This document shows positions 16,502-25,942 of a stretch of 35,006 bases of DNA, one piece after another. The DNA lies in contig NZ_LT546207.1 of assembly GCF_900078665.2 (NCBI RefSeq), positions 2,100,607 to 2,135,612 on the forward strand. The letters are read 5' to 3'. The translations under genes were made by a program, and so were the position numbers. The notes under the pieces were generated by a model. That model did not search any database and was not told the origin of the DNA. It saw only the letters and a program-made list of their open reading frames with translations. Origin of the DNA: Mycolicibacterium houstonense (GTDB lineage: Bacteria; Actinomycetota; Actinomycetes; Mycobacteriales; Mycobacteriaceae). The first letter of the stretch is position 1, and the number at the start of each line of letters is the position of its first letter.

Positions 16502-17398
16502 TCACAACACCGGCGCGGGTGACCAGTAAGCCAGCATCTCTGCGAACGTTTCGAATGCCGGTCTCGAAACACCGTAGGGCGCTTCGAAATGAACGCTCAA
16601 CGGGAAGCCGAGGTCGACAACTCCGTCGATGACCCGCTTGTAGAGGTCAACCAGCGCTCGCCGTTTGACGGCTGGCTCACTCGCGGCCAGTTGCCGAACG
16701 AAAGCCTGTTCTTGTGCGACCTTTTCATTCCCCGCATCTTTGATCAGCCAGTCGATGAGGCCGACGTTCGCCTCCAGCTTCGGCACGAAGCCGAACGACA
16801 GCAGGACCTCCGGCCGGAGGTCGTTTTCCTTCGCGAACTGGCGGAGAAAGCCGACTACCGCATCCGAGTACAGCAGCTGAGTCATCGCGAAGGTGGCGCC
16901 CTTGTCGCATTTGAACGCGAACCGACCGCGCTCGCCGGCACGGGTCGGGATCAGGATCACCCCGCGGTTGGTGATCAGCTCGTCGAACTTGGCCAGGGCG
17001 TCGGTCGGTGCGACACCCGCGCCTTCCCCGTCGCTCATGGTGCGTGGCACGCCGACGAAGATCACGCCGTCGAACCCGGCCCCTCTCAAGCCGGTCAGCC
17101 GGTCACGCAACGCCGTTTCGTCCGAGAACGAGGTGACCTGGGTACACAGTCCACGTATCCCCGGCAGCTCCGGCTGGATGACCGACCAGTAGTCGAGCAC
17201 ATCCATCTTGGCCTTCATCTCGATGGGCCGGTCATCGTCCTCGGAGATCATCGCCGGGATCATGACATGGCTCAGACGTCCTGCCATGCCGCTCTCCGCA
17301 GAGAGCCGCGCCACCTTTCGCGCCTCTTCCACGGCGTACTCGACCCCGAGATCAACGTTGGGTGGCACCAACTCAAGCGCGATGGTGTTCAAGGGCAC
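16502..17398 (-). CDS. metF: Methylenetetrahydrofolate reductase, MetF-like
   Basis: A 298-residue TIM-barrel protein started at the GTG at 17398, which has GGAGG five bases upstream; a TTG at 17422 is a poorer alternative. Sequence features are IALELVPPN at the start, GIRGLCTQVTSFSDE, FDGVIFVGVPRTM, FAFKCDKGATFAMTQLLYSDAVVGFLRQF, and FGFVPKLEANVGLIDWL. It belongs to the actinobacterial short MTHFR group; a relative in M. smegmatis is reported to use NADH without a flavin. The reaction gives 5-methyltetrahydrofolate for methionine synthesis. It lies 57 bases after pyc and 11 bases before the broken folP, so it is probably co-transcribed with both. Confidence 0.82.
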   Translation of the reverse strand: MPLNTIALELVPPNVDLGVEYAVEEARKVARLSAESGMAGRLSHVMIPAMISEDDDRPIEMKAKMDVLDYWSVIQPELPGIRGLCTQVTSFSDETALRDRLTGLRGAGFDGVIFVGVPRTMSDGEGAGVAPTDALAKFDELITNRGVILIPTRAGERGRFAFKCDKGATFAMTQLLYSDAVVGFLRQFAKENDLRPEVLLSFGFVPKLEANVGLIDWLIKDAGNEKVAQEQAFVRQLAASEPAVKRRALVDLYKRVIDGVVDLGFPLSVHFEAPYGVSRPAFETFAEMLAYWSPAPVL

Positions 17399-17455
17399 AG
17401 GATCCTCCGATTGCGGCGACAAGCCCTCCGGACGCGGTCGGCCGAAGGCTCCGCC

Positions 17456-20400
17456 CTATTCATCGACGACAACGAGCAGGTCGCCCCCTTCAACTTGAGC
17501 GGTCCGCGAGACGGCGACCCGGGCGACGGTGCCAGACGATGGCGCGGTGATGACAGCCTCCATCTTCATCGCCTCGATGGTGGCGATGGATTGGCCCGCT
17601 TCGACGGCATCGCCTTCGGCGACGTTCACCGTGACCACACCGGAGAAAGGCGCACCGACATGCGCGGGGTTGGTCCGATCGGCCTTTTCGGCCACCGGAA
17701 CCTCGCTGGCAATACTGCGGTCCCGCACCACAATCGGGCGCAACTGTCCATTGAGGATGCACATCACCGTGCGCATTCCGCGGTCATCGGCTTCCGAAAT
17801 CGCCTCCAGCCCGATGAGCAGCTCGACCCCGGGATCCAGTTTCACCCGCTGTTCTTCGCCGTGCCATAGCCCGTAGAAGAACTGGTTGGCGCTCAGTCTG
17901 GAAGTGTCCCCGTACTGGTCGCGGTGCGCTTCGAATTCGGCTGTCGGGCCAGGGAATAACAGCCGGTTCAAGGTGGCCTGACGTTTCGGACCGGGCGCGG
18001 CCAACACCGCTTCATCCTCGGCCGACAATTCCTGAACCGGCCTGGTCGCGCCTCGTCCCTCTAGCGCCTTGGTGCGCAGGGGTTCCGGCCAACCGCCCGC
18101 GGGGTCTCCGAGTCCGCCCCGCAGGAACCCGATCACGCTGTCCGGAATGTCGTACCGCGCCGGGTCCGCGGCGAATTCCTCGGCGCCGATACCGGCTCCG
18201 ACGAAAGCCAACGCGAGGTCCCCGACCACCTTGCTGGACGGGGTCACCTTGACCAGCCTGCCCAGCATCCGGTCAGCGGCCGCGTAGTTCCCTTCGATGT
18301 CCTCGAACCGGTCACCCAAGCCGAGCGCAATCGCCTGCTGTCGCAGATTGCTGAGCTGCCCACCCGGAATCTCGTGGGTGTAGACCCGCCCGGTGGGGGC
18401 CGGCAGTCCCGACTCGAACGGCGCGTAGACACGTCGCAGCGCCTCCCAGTACGGCTCAAGGTCACACACCGCGTCCAGCGACAGCCCGGTGTCGAATCGG
18501 CTGTGCGCGGCAGCGGCCACGATCGAGGACAACGACGGCTGACTTGTGTTGCCCGCCAACGGGGCTGCGGCACCGTCGACGGCATCGGCCCCGGCATGCC
18601 AGGCCGCGACATAGGTGGCCAGTTGGCCGCCCGGGGTGTCGTGGGTGTGCACGTGTACCGGGAGATCGAACCGCGCCTTCAGGGCGGCCACCAGGGTGGC
18701 CGCGGCGGGTGCGCGCAGCAGCCCTGCCATGTCCTTGATAGCGAGCACATGGGCCCCGGCTTCGACGATCTGCTCGGCCAACCGCAGGTAATAGTCCAGC
18801 GTGTACAGGTTCTCGCGCGGGTCGGACAGGTCGCCGGTATACGACATGGCGACTTCCGCGATCGTTCTGCCGGTGTCGCGGACCGCATCGATGGCCGGGC
18901 GCATCGAATCCACATTGTTGAGCGCGTCGAAGATCCGGAAGATGTCGATTCCGGTCGCCGCTGCCTCATCAACGAATGCGCGGGTTACCGTCTCCGGATA
19001 CGGCGTGTAGCCGACCGTGTTGCGGCCCCGCAACAACATCTGCAGGCAGATATTGGGCAGCTCTTCGCGCAGCGCCGCCAACCGCTCCCACGGGTCCTGC
19101 TTGAGGAACCTCAGGGCGACATCGTAAGTCGCGCCGCCCCAGCATTCGACCGACAGGAGCTGCGGCATCATCCGCGCTATATAGGGGGCGACGCGTATCA
19201 ACCCGCTGGTGCGCACCCGGGTGGCCAGCAGCGATTGATGGGCATCGCGAAAGGTGGTGTCGGTGACGCCGACGGCCGCACTGTCGCGCAGCCAAGCGGC
19301 GAACCCTTCGGGTCCGAGCTCGGTCAGGCGCTGTTTGGACCCCGCGGGCGGAGTGACCGTCAGATCGCACATGGGGAGCTTGTCCCGCGGATAGACGGCC
19401 GACGGTCGCGGACCGTGTGGCTGATTGACCGTCACATCGGCCAGATAGTTGAGGATTTTGGTGCCGCGATCCGCACTACCACGCGCGGTGAGCAACTGGG
19501 GTCGTTGCTCGATGAACGACGTCGTCCCCCGCCCCGCGATGAAATCCGGATCGTCGAGAACCGCAGCCAGGAACGGAATGTTCGTCGCCACCCCGCGAAT
19601 CCGGAATTCCGCCACGGCGCGGCGGGCCCGCGCCACCGCCGTCGGGAAGTCACGCCCGCGGCAGGTCAGCTTCACCAGCATCGAATCGAAATGCGCAGCC
19701 ACCTCGGCGCCGAGATTGGTGCCTCCGTCCAGCCGTACACCGGCACCGCCGGGTGACCGATAGCCGGTGATGCGTCCGGTGTCGGGACGGAAGCCATTGG
19801 TGGGATCCTCGGTGGTGATCCGGCATTGCAAGGCGAAACCCCGCGGCGCCGTCAATTCGTCCTGGGACAGTCCCAGGTCCGTCAGCGATTCCCCGCCCGC
19901 GATCCGCAGTTGGCTCGATACCAGGTCGACATCGGTGATCTCCTCTGTCACCGTGTGCTCGACCTGAATGCGGGGGTTGCACTCGATGAAGACGTGCCGG
20001 CCACGTTCATCCAGCAGGAACTCGATCGTGCCCGCGCAGGAATACCCGATCTGGCGTGCGAAGGTGACAGCGTCGGCGCAGATCCGTTCCCGCAGAGCGG
20101 GATCCAGGTTGGGCGCCGGCGCCAGCTCGATGACTTTCTGGTGCCGCCGTTGCAGGCTGCAGTCACGCTCGAACAGGTGGATCGCGTTGCCCTGGGTGTC
20201 GGCCAGGATCTGCACCTCGATATGGCGGGGGTTGATCACCGCCTGTTCGAGGAATACCGCGGGGTCCCCGAAGGCGGATTGCGCCTCGCGACTTGCGGCT
20301 TCGATCGCCTCTCTCAGGTCGGCCAGATCGTTCACCCGGCGCATCCCTCGGCCACCGCCGCCGGCAACGGCTTTGACGAATACCGGGAAACTCATCGATT

Positions 20401-20845
20401 CGGCGGCCGCCAGCAGTTCGTCGACCGAACTCGACGGGGCCGACGACGCCAGCACCGGCAGTCCCGCCGTACGGGCCGCGGCGATCGCACGGGCCTTGTT
20501 CCCGGTCAACTCCAGCACATCGGCCGAGGGGCCCACGAACGTGATCCCGGCCTGTTCGCACGCCCTCGCCAAATCCGGATTCTCCGAGAGAAAGCCGTAT
20601 CCGGGATAGATCGCGTCTGCCCCTGACTCCCGGGCGACCCGAAGGATCTCGTCGACCGAGAGATAGGCCCGGACCGGGTATCCCGGCACACCGATCTGGT
20701 AGGACTCGTCGGCCTTCAGCCGGTGCTGAGAGTTTCGGTCCTCGTACGGGTAGACGGCCACCGTCGAGAATCCGAGTTCATAGGCCGCACGAAACGCGCG
20801 GATGGCGATCTCACCTCGGTTGGCGACCAGAACCTTGTCGACCAC
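17456..20845 (-). CDS. pyc: Pyruvate carboxylase
   Basis: A full-length 1129-residue multidomain enzyme beginning at GTG 20845 (MVDKVLVANRGEIAIRAFRAAYELG). Domains in order: biotin carboxylase (about 1-450, with GGGGRGMRRV and ECNPRIQVEHTVTE), carboxyltransferase (about 530-810, DTTFRDAHQSLLATRVRT, and the metal-site HVHTHDTPGG), allosteric/PC-tetramerisation region (about 830-1020), and biotin carrier with the biotinyl lysine K1094 in EAMKMEAVI. It converts pyruvate, bicarbonate and ATP to oxaloacetate. Placement 26 bases after prpC is meaningful: the methylcitrate cycle consumes oxaloacetate and releases pyruvate, and Pyc closes that loop. Confidence 0.96.
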   Translation of the reverse strand: MVDKVLVANRGEIAIRAFRAAYELGFSTVAVYPYEDRNSQHRLKADESYQIGVPGYPVRAYLSVDEILRVARESGADAIYPGYGFLSENPDLARACEQAGITFVGPSADVLELTGNKARAIAAARTAGLPVLASSAPSSSVDELLAAAESMSFPVFVKAVAGGGGRGMRRVNDLADLREAIEAASREAQSAFGDPAVFLEQAVINPRHIEVQILADTQGNAIHLFERDCSLQRRHQKVIELAPAPNLDPALRERICADAVTFARQIGYSCAGTIEFLLDERGRHVFIECNPRIQVEHTVTEEITDVDLVSSQLRIAGGESLTDLGLSQDELTAPRGFALQCRITTEDPTNGFRPDTGRITGYRSPGGAGVRLDGGTNLGAEVAAHFDSMLVKLTCRGRDFPTAVARARRAVAEFRIRGVATNIPFLAAVLDDPDFIAGRGTTSFIEQRPQLLTARGSADRGTKILNYLADVTVNQPHGPRPSAVYPRDKLPMCDLTVTPPAGSKQRLTELGPEGFAAWLRDSAAVGVTDTTFRDAHQSLLATRVRTSGLIRVAPYIARMMPQLLSVECWGGATYDVALRFLKQDPWERLAALREELPNICLQMLLRGRNTVGYTPYPETVTRAFVDEAAATGIDIFRIFDALNNVDSMRPAIDAVRDTGRTIAEVAMSYTGDLSDPRENLYTLDYYLRLAEQIVEAGAHVLAIKDMAGLLRAPAAATLVAALKARFDLPVHVHTHDTPGGQLATYVAAWHAGADAVDGAAAPLAGNTSQPSLSSIVAAAAHSRFDTGLSLDAVCDLEPYWEALRRVYAPFESGLPAPTGRVYTHEIPGGQLSNLRQQAIALGLGDRFEDIEGNYAAADRMLGRLVKVTPSSKVVGDLALAFVGAGIGAEEFAADPARYDIPDSVIGFLRGGLGDPAGGWPEPLRTKALEGRGATRPVQELSAEDEAVLAAPGPKRQATLNRLLFPGPTAEFEAHRDQYGDTSRLSANQFFYGLWHGEEQRVKLDPGVELLIGLEAISEADDRGMRTVMCILNGQLRPIVVRDRSIASEVPVAEKADRTNPAHVGAPFSGVVTVNVAEGDAVEAGQSIATIEAMKMEAVITAPSSGTVARVAVSRTAQVEGGDLLVVVDE

Positions 20846-20871
20846 TGTTTCCTTTCAGAGCTTCGGCGTGG

Positions 20872-21996
20872 CTACGCCAAGGCCCGCTGCGGCTGTCCGC
20901 TGTAGTCACTGAGCGGGCGGATGAGCGCGTTCGACGCGGCCTGCTCCATGATGTGTGCGGTCCATCCGGTGATCCGGCTCATCACAAAGAGCGGTGTGAA
21001 GCTGGGGATGTCGAAGCCCATGAGGTAATAGGCCGGCCCGGTCGGGAAGTCCAGGTTTGGCTTGATCTTGGTGACGGCAAACATCGCGCTCTCCAACACG
21101 TTGTAGATGTCGAGCCAGCGCTGCCCGTCCCGCGCCGCGGCGACCTGCTGCAGGGCCGCCTTCATGGTCGGCACCCGCGAATCACCGTTCTTGTACACCC
21201 GGTGGCCGAACCCCATCACCTTGTCCTTGCGGGATAGCTTGCCGTGCAACCATTCCGCGGCACGGTCGGCCGAGCCGATCTCCAGCATGTCGTGCATCAC
21301 GGCCTCGTTGGCGCCGCCGTGCAGTGAGCCCTTCAGGGCACCAATGGCGGCCGTGACGGCGCTGTAGATGTCCGACTGGGTAGAGGTGACAACGCGGGCC
21401 GCGAACGTGGAGGCATTGAAGCTGTGCTCGGCGTAGAGGACCATCGACTGCTCGAAGGCATTGACGATCACGGGGTCCGGGACCTCGCCGAAGCACATGT
21501 TAAGGAAATTTTCGGCGTAGCCCATGTGGCTGTGCGGGGCAATCGGGTCCAGCCCGCGCCGCCTGCGCATGTCGGCGGCGACAATGGTGGGAAGAACCGC
21601 GAACATCCGCAGCGACTTGGTGAAGTTCGCCGACGGGCTGCTGTCGTCTTCCTCCGGGTCTTCGGCGCCCAGGTAGCTGATCGCGGTGCGCACCACATCC
21701 ATCGGGTGGCAGTTGTCCGGCAGCTTGGCCAGCAGTGACTGCATCGACCGGTCGATGCGCCGAGAAGCCCGCTCCCGCTGGGTGAACAGGGCCAGTTCCT
21801 GATCCGATGGCAGTTCGCCGTGCCACAGCAGATAGGCCACCTGCTCGAAGCTGCACTGGGCGGCCAGGTCCTGGACCGGATAGCCGCGATAGGTCAGGGT
21901 GTTGGTCTCGGGCACCACCTTTGAGATGGCGGTGGTGTCGACGACCACGCCGGCCAGGCCCTTGTGGATCTTCGGCGTGTCCTCGGTAACGGTCAT
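20872..21996 (-). CDS. prpC: 2-methylcitrate synthase / citrate synthase
   Basis: A 374-residue citrate-synthase-fold enzyme from ATG 21996. The catalytic motifs are SLHGGANEAVM, MGFGHRVYKNGDSR and the Asp in PNLDFPTGPAYY; the N-terminal GLAGVVVDTTAISKVVPETNTLTYRGYPVQDLA is typical of the short PrpC/GltA1 type lacking the long N-terminal domain of hexameric citrate synthases. It condenses propionyl-CoA with oxaloacetate. ATG overlaps the prpB stop by four bases. Confidence 0.94.
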   Translation of the reverse strand: MTVTEDTPKIHKGLAGVVVDTTAISKVVPETNTLTYRGYPVQDLAAQCSFEQVAYLLWHGELPSDQELALFTQRERASRRIDRSMQSLLAKLPDNCHPMDVVRTAISYLGAEDPEEDDSSPSANFTKSLRMFAVLPTIVAADMRRRRGLDPIAPHSHMGYAENFLNMCFGEVPDPVIVNAFEQSMVLYAEHSFNASTFAARVVTSTQSDIYSAVTAAIGALKGSLHGGANEAVMHDMLEIGSADRAAEWLHGKLSRKDKVMGFGHRVYKNGDSRVPTMKAALQQVAAARDGQRWLDIYNVLESAMFAVTKIKPNLDFPTGPAYYLMGFDIPSFTPLFVMSRITGWTAHIMEQAASNALIRPLSDYSGQPQRALA

Positions 21997-22910
21997 CGTG
22001 TCGCCCCCTGCAGCGAAAAGTTGTAGATCTCCGAGTCGAACTGGTTGTAGTCGTGGTAACGCAGCAGTTCGTACAGCCGGCTGCGGTGTTGCATCTGGCC
22101 GAGAAGACCCGATTGCGTTCCGGCCGAGGAGATCTCTAGCAGGCCGACCTCGACAGCGTGCATGGCCAGACGCAACGTGGTGACCGGGTAGATCACCATG
22201 TTGTAGCCGATCTCGGCCAGCAGGCCCGCGGTGAGCAGTTCGGACTTGCCGAACTCGGTCATATTGGCCAGCAACGGTACGTCAACCGCGTCGCGGAACT
22301 GCTCGAAATCGGCCGGGGTGTGCAGCGCCTCGGTGAAGATCAGGTCGGCACCGGCGTCGGCGTATGCCTTGGCCCGTTCAATCGCCGCGGGAATCCCCTC
22401 GATTCCCGCGGCGTCGGTGCGAGCGCAGATGACGAAGTTCGGATCCCGGCGCGCGGCGACCGCGGCCCGCAGCCGCTTGACCATCTCGGAAGTCTCGACG
22501 ACAGCCTTGCCGTCGAGATGACCGCAGCGCTTGGGATTCACCTGGTCCTCGAGGTGCAGCCCCGCCAGACCGGCATCCTCCAGCAGCGTCACGGTGCGAG
22601 CCGCGCTCATCGGCTCGCCGAACCCGGTGTCGGCGTCGATGAACGTCGGAAGATCGGTCGCCGAGGCGATCTGGGCGCCCCGTCCCGCCACCTCGGTCAG
22701 CGTGGTCAACCCGATGTCTGGCAGGCCGAGGTCCGCGGAAAGGACCGCACCGGATACATAGACCCCGTCGAAGCCGATCTCGGCGACGAGCTTGGCCACC
22801 AGCGGTGAGAACGCTCCCGGGAAGCGCAGCAGCCGACCGGACTCCAAACCCCGCCGGAAGTTCCGGCGCTTCTCCGAGGCAGACGTAGCAGCGCCCAGTA
22901 ACCCGCTCAT
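21993..22910 (-). CDS. prpB: 2-methylisocitrate lyase
   Basis: A 305-residue isocitrate lyase superfamily enzyme from ATG 22910. The catalytic signature KRCGH lies at residues 127-131 with the nucleophilic C129. Metal-binding acidic residues are seen in [11 protein letters not shown] and LHLEDQVNP. It cleaves 2-methylisocitrate to succinate and pyruvate. Overlaps both neighbours by four bases, so prpDBC is translationally coupled. A dedicated PrpB matters because M. tuberculosis uses Icl1 for this step and lacks prpB. Confidence 0.94.
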   Translation of the reverse strand: MSGLLGAATSASEKRRNFRRGLESGRLLRFPGAFSPLVAKLVAEIGFDGVYVSGAVLSADLGLPDIGLTTLTEVAGRGAQIASATDLPTFIDADTGFGEPMSAARTVTLLEDAGLAGLHLEDQVNPKRCGHLDGKAVVETSEMVKRLRAAVAARRDPNFVICARTDAAGIEGIPAAIERAKAYADAGADLIFTEALHTPADFEQFRDAVDVPLLANMTEFGKSELLTAGLLAEIGYNMVIYPVTTLRLAMHAVEVGLLEISSAGTQSGLLGQMQHRSRLYELLRYHDYNQFDSEIYNFSLQGATR

Positions 22911-24412
22911 CGGAATATTCCCGATGGAATCGTCGGCGCCTTGTCCAGCACCCGCTGGTCCACCCGCACATTGAGCCCACCGAGCCCACCGGACTTGGTC
23001 GCCGAGACGTTCTCGACCGCCGACAGGAAGCGCTTCTGCTCGTCGGATTCCACGACGCCATCGGCCAACTCGGCGAACTTGGCGACGTACTGTTCACGCT
23101 CGAACGGCCGGGCGCCGAGTGGATGAGCGTCGGCGACGGCGAGCTCGTCGACGATGGTCTCACCGCTCTTGAGGGTGACCACCGCCTTAGCGCCAAAAGC
23201 CTTCTCCGCCGGGTCGTTCGAGTGGTAGCGCCGCGTCCACTCCGGATCCTCGACGGTAGAGATCTTGCGCCACAGCTCGATGGTGTCGGGGCGGTGCGCC
23301 CGCTCGGGAGCATACGACCGCTCGTGGTGCCAGCTGCCGTCCTGCAGCGCGACGGCGAAGATGTACATCACCGAGTGGTCCAGCGTTTCACGGGAGGCGT
23401 CCGGGTCGAATTTCTGCGGATCGTTGGATCCGGTACCGATCACCACGTGGGTGTGATGGCTGGTGTGCAGCACGATCGTGGCGACCTGGTCCAGATCACC
23501 GATACGCTCGCGCATCCGGCGGGCCAGGTCGATCGGCGCCTGGCTCTGGTACTCCGCCGAATGTTCCTTGGTGTAGGTGTCGAGGATGGCGCGCTTGGGT
23601 TCGCCCGGCCCGGGCAGCGGAACCGTGTAGGTGCGCTGGGGACCCGACAGCAGCCAGGCGATCACACCATCCTCGCCCTCCCAAATCGGGGCAGGTGAAC
23701 CCTCACCGCGCATCGCCCGGTCGACGGCTTCGATGGCTACCTTGCCGGCCCACGCCGGCGCATAGGCCTTCCAGCTGGAGATGAGGCCCTTGCGCGACTG
23801 CCGCGTCGCAGTGGTCAGGTGCAGTGCCTGGCCGATCGCGGCGTAGATGGTCTCGGGGTCCAGCCGCAGCATGGTGCCCAGGCCCGCGGCGACCGAAGGC
23901 CCGAGATGGGCGACGTGGTCGATCTTGTGTTCGTGCAGGCAGATCCCCTTGACCAGGTCGACCTGAACCTCGTAGGCGGTGGCGATGCCGCGGATCAGGT
24001 CGGCACCACCGACGCCGAGCTGCTGCGCCACGGCGACCAGTGCCGGAATGTTGTCGCCCGGGTGGGAGTATTCGGCGGCCAGGAAGGTGTCGTGGAAGTC
24101 CAGTTCCCGCACTGCCACGCCGTTGGCCCACGCTGCCCACTCGGGCGACACCGTGCCCTCGACCCCGAACACAGAAGCGCCCCGCGGCGTCTTGTGCGCG
24201 AGCGCCTGGGCCCGGGCCACCGTCACCGGGCGGCGGATCACCGACGCCGCCGACACCGCGGCGTTGTCGATGATGCGGTTGATCACCATCGCCTCGGTCT
24301 CGGGCGGCACGGCCACCGGGTCGGCTGCGATCTCGGCGATCTTCCAAGCCAGATGTTCGCTGCGCGGGAAGTCCTCGGCGCTGCGCCGGGTTTTGACGTC
24401 GTGTTCAAGCAT
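22907..24412 (-). CDS. prpD: 2-methylcitrate dehydratase
   Basis: A 501-residue MmgE/PrpD family protein started at ATG 24412 ([27 protein letters not shown]); an in-frame GTG at 24421 gives three more residues. Conserved blocks include [83 protein letters not shown] and [17 protein letters not shown]. PrpD dehydrates 2-methylcitrate to 2-methyl-cis-aconitate without an Fe-S cluster. It is the first gene of the prp-pyc-metF run and is divergent from prpR, sharing a 120-base control region. Confidence 0.95.
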   Translation of the reverse strand: MLEHDVKTRRSAEDFPRSEHLAWKIAEIAADPVAVPPETEAMVINRIIDNAAVSAASVIRRPVTVARAQALAHKTPRGASVFGVEGTVSPEWAAWANGVAVRELDFHDTFLAAEYSHPGDNIPALVAVAQQLGVGGADLIRGIATAYEVQVDLVKGICLHEHKIDHVAHLGPSVAAGLGTMLRLDPETIYAAIGQALHLTTATRQSRKGLISSWKAYAPAWAGKVAIEAVDRAMRGEGSPAPIWEGEDGVIAWLLSGPQRTYTVPLPGPGEPKRAILDTYTKEHSAEYQSQAPIDLARRMRERIGDLDQVATIVLHTSHHTHVVIGTGSNDPQKFDPDASRETLDHSVMYIFAVALQDGSWHHERSYAPERAHRPDTIELWRKISTVEDPEWTRRYHSNDPAEKAFGAKAVVTLKSGETIVDELAVADAHPLGARPFEREQYVAKFAELADGVVESDEQKRFLSAVENVSATKSGGLGGLNVRVDQRVLDKAPTIPSGIFR

Positions 24413-24476
24413 GATCCGCACGCTACGCAGTGGTGATCACCAGGGAAACTGCCTGTAAATGTGTATTTTTGTATCC

Positions 24477-24497
24477 TTCGCGAACCACTTTTGCGAA
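24477..24497. promoter_or_regulatory. Tandem PrpR/RamB-type boxes between prpD and prpR
   Basis: TTCGCGAA at 24477-24484 and TTTGCGAA at 24490-24497 are 13 bases apart start to start and differ at one position. On the minus strand they read as direct repeats TTCGCAAAAG and TTCGCGAAGG. RamB/PrpR-family proteins are known to bind TTTGCAAA-like cores, so these are probable activator sites for the prp operon. Confidence 0.55.
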
Positions 24498-24518
24498 TGT
24501 TGTGAAATTCGATCGGAG

Positions 24519-24524
24519 TAATCT
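24519..24524 (+). promoter_or_regulatory. prpR: Candidate -10 box of prpR, giving a leaderless or near-leaderless mRNA
   Basis: TAATCT matches the mycobacterial TANNNT -10 pattern and is followed eight bases later by the GTG start at 24533. GAATGT at 24495-24500 is a possible weak -35 at 18 bases. Confidence 0.4.
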
Positions 24525-24532
24525 CGGCGGCA

Positions 24533-25942
24533 GTGAGCAAGACATTCGCCGGCGCCCGTCTGCGACGGCTACGCGACGAGAAAGGCCTGACACAGGTCGC
24601 CCTGGCGCGTGCGCTGGGGCTGTCGACCAGTTACGTCAATCAACTCGAGAACGATCAACGACCGATCACGGTGCCGGTTCTGCTGGCCCTGGCCGATCGC
24701 TTCGACCTCCCCTCGCAGTACTTCACTCCTGACGCCGATGCCCGGCTGGTGTCGGACCTGCGCGAGATTCTGGCGGACAGCCCGGCCACCGCGACGCAGA
24801 TCGAGGAACTCGTCGCCCGCATGCCGGAGATCGGCCAGACCATGGTCAGCATGCACCGCCGGTTGCACGATGCGACGGCGGAGTTAGAGGCCGTGCACGG
24901 GCGAGCCAACCTCGATGCCCAGACCGGCGCACAACAGCCGATGCCGTTCGAGGAAGTACGCGATTTCTTCTACGACCGCCGCAATTACATCGACGCGCTC
25001 GACCGCGCCGCCGAGGATCTGTTCGTCCGCCACCGCCTGCAGATCGGCGGGCTGGACCGGCAACTGACCGACCTGCTGTCGAACGAGTTCGGCATCTCGG
25101 TGATCGTGGACGATGGAGATGTCCTGGGCGCCAGTGTGAAACGCCGGTACCAGCCCGAAGCCGGGACGCTGCACGTGGCGCGCTGGCTACTGCCCGGACA
25201 GCGGGCGTTCCAGCTCGCCACCCAGATCGCCTTGTTGCTGCATTCCACACTGATCGACTCCATCGTCGCAACCGATGACCAATTGAGCACCGAGGCAAGG
25301 GATGTCGCGCGCGTCGGCCTGGCGAACTACTTCGCCGGCGCACTGCTTCTGCCCTATCGGATGTTTCTGGCCGCAGCCGAAAGCTTGCGTTACGACATCG
25401 ATCAACTCGCCCGCCGCTTCGAGATGGGCTTCGAGACCATCTGCCATCGACTGTCGACGCTACAACGCTCGGATGCCCGCGGCGTCCCCTTCATCTTCGT
25501 GCGCACCGACAGTGCCGGAAACATTTCGAAGCGCCAGTCCGCCACGGCGTTTCATTTCTCACGGGTGGGCGGCAACTGCCCGCTGTGGGTGGTGCACCAG
25601 GCGTTCTCCAGGCCGGGTGAGTTCTTGACTCAGGTCGCCCAGATGCCCGACGGTCGCAGTTATTTCTGGGTGGCCAGAACCTCGACGTCGGTGCCGAGCC
25701 GGTACCTGGGTACGCCCAAGAGTTTCGCCATCGGCCTCGGTTGCGACCTCGCCCATGCCGACAAGCTCGTCTACTCGGTGGGCATCGACCTCACCGACCC
25801 GGAGGCGACGGTGCCCATCGGAGCGGGTTGCCGGATCTGTGATCGGCCGGCGTGCCCACAACGCGCCTTCCCGTATGTGGGTAGGTCCGTGCATGTCGAC
25901 CCGCAGACCAGCAGCAATCTGCCCTACTCGCCATCGACCTAG
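24533..25942 (+). CDS. prpR: Short-chain-fatty-acyl-responsive regulator PrpR
   Basis: A 469-residue regulator starting at GTG 24533. An XRE-type helix-turn-helix occupies residues 1-60 (ARLRRLRDEKGLTQVALARALGLSTSYVNQLEN). The middle is an IrrE/ImmA-like domain of ScfR proteins (residues about 150-310), and the C-terminal domain ends with GAGCRICDRPACPQRAFPYVGR, a cysteine cluster that in M. tuberculosis PrpR holds a 4Fe-4S centre. The long stretch RGVPFIFVRTDSAGNISKRQSATAFHF is highly characteristic. PrpR activates methylcitrate cycle genes in response to propionyl-CoA. The 3' end overlaps the convergent histidine kinase gene within a shared CTAG. Confidence 0.93.
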   Translation: MSKTFAGARLRRLRDEKGLTQVALARALGLSTSYVNQLENDQRPITVPVLLALADRFDLPSQYFTPDADARLVSDLREILADSPATATQIEELVARMPEIGQTMVSMHRRLHDATAELEAVHGRANLDAQTGAQQPMPFEEVRDFFYDRRNYIDALDRAAEDLFVRHRLQIGGLDRQLTDLLSNEFGISVIVDDGDVLGASVKRRYQPEAGTLHVARWLLPGQRAFQLATQIALLLHSTLIDSIVATDDQLSTEARDVARVGLANYFAGALLLPYRMFLAAAESLRYDIDQLARRFEMGFETICHRLSTLQRSDARGVPFIFVRTDSAGNISKRQSATAFHFSRVGGNCPLWVVHQAFSRPGEFLTQVAQMPDGRSYFWVARTSTSVPSRYLGTPKSFAIGLGCDLAHADKLVYSVGIDLTDPEATVPIGAGCRICDRPACPQRAFPYVGRSVHVDPQTSSNLPYSPST

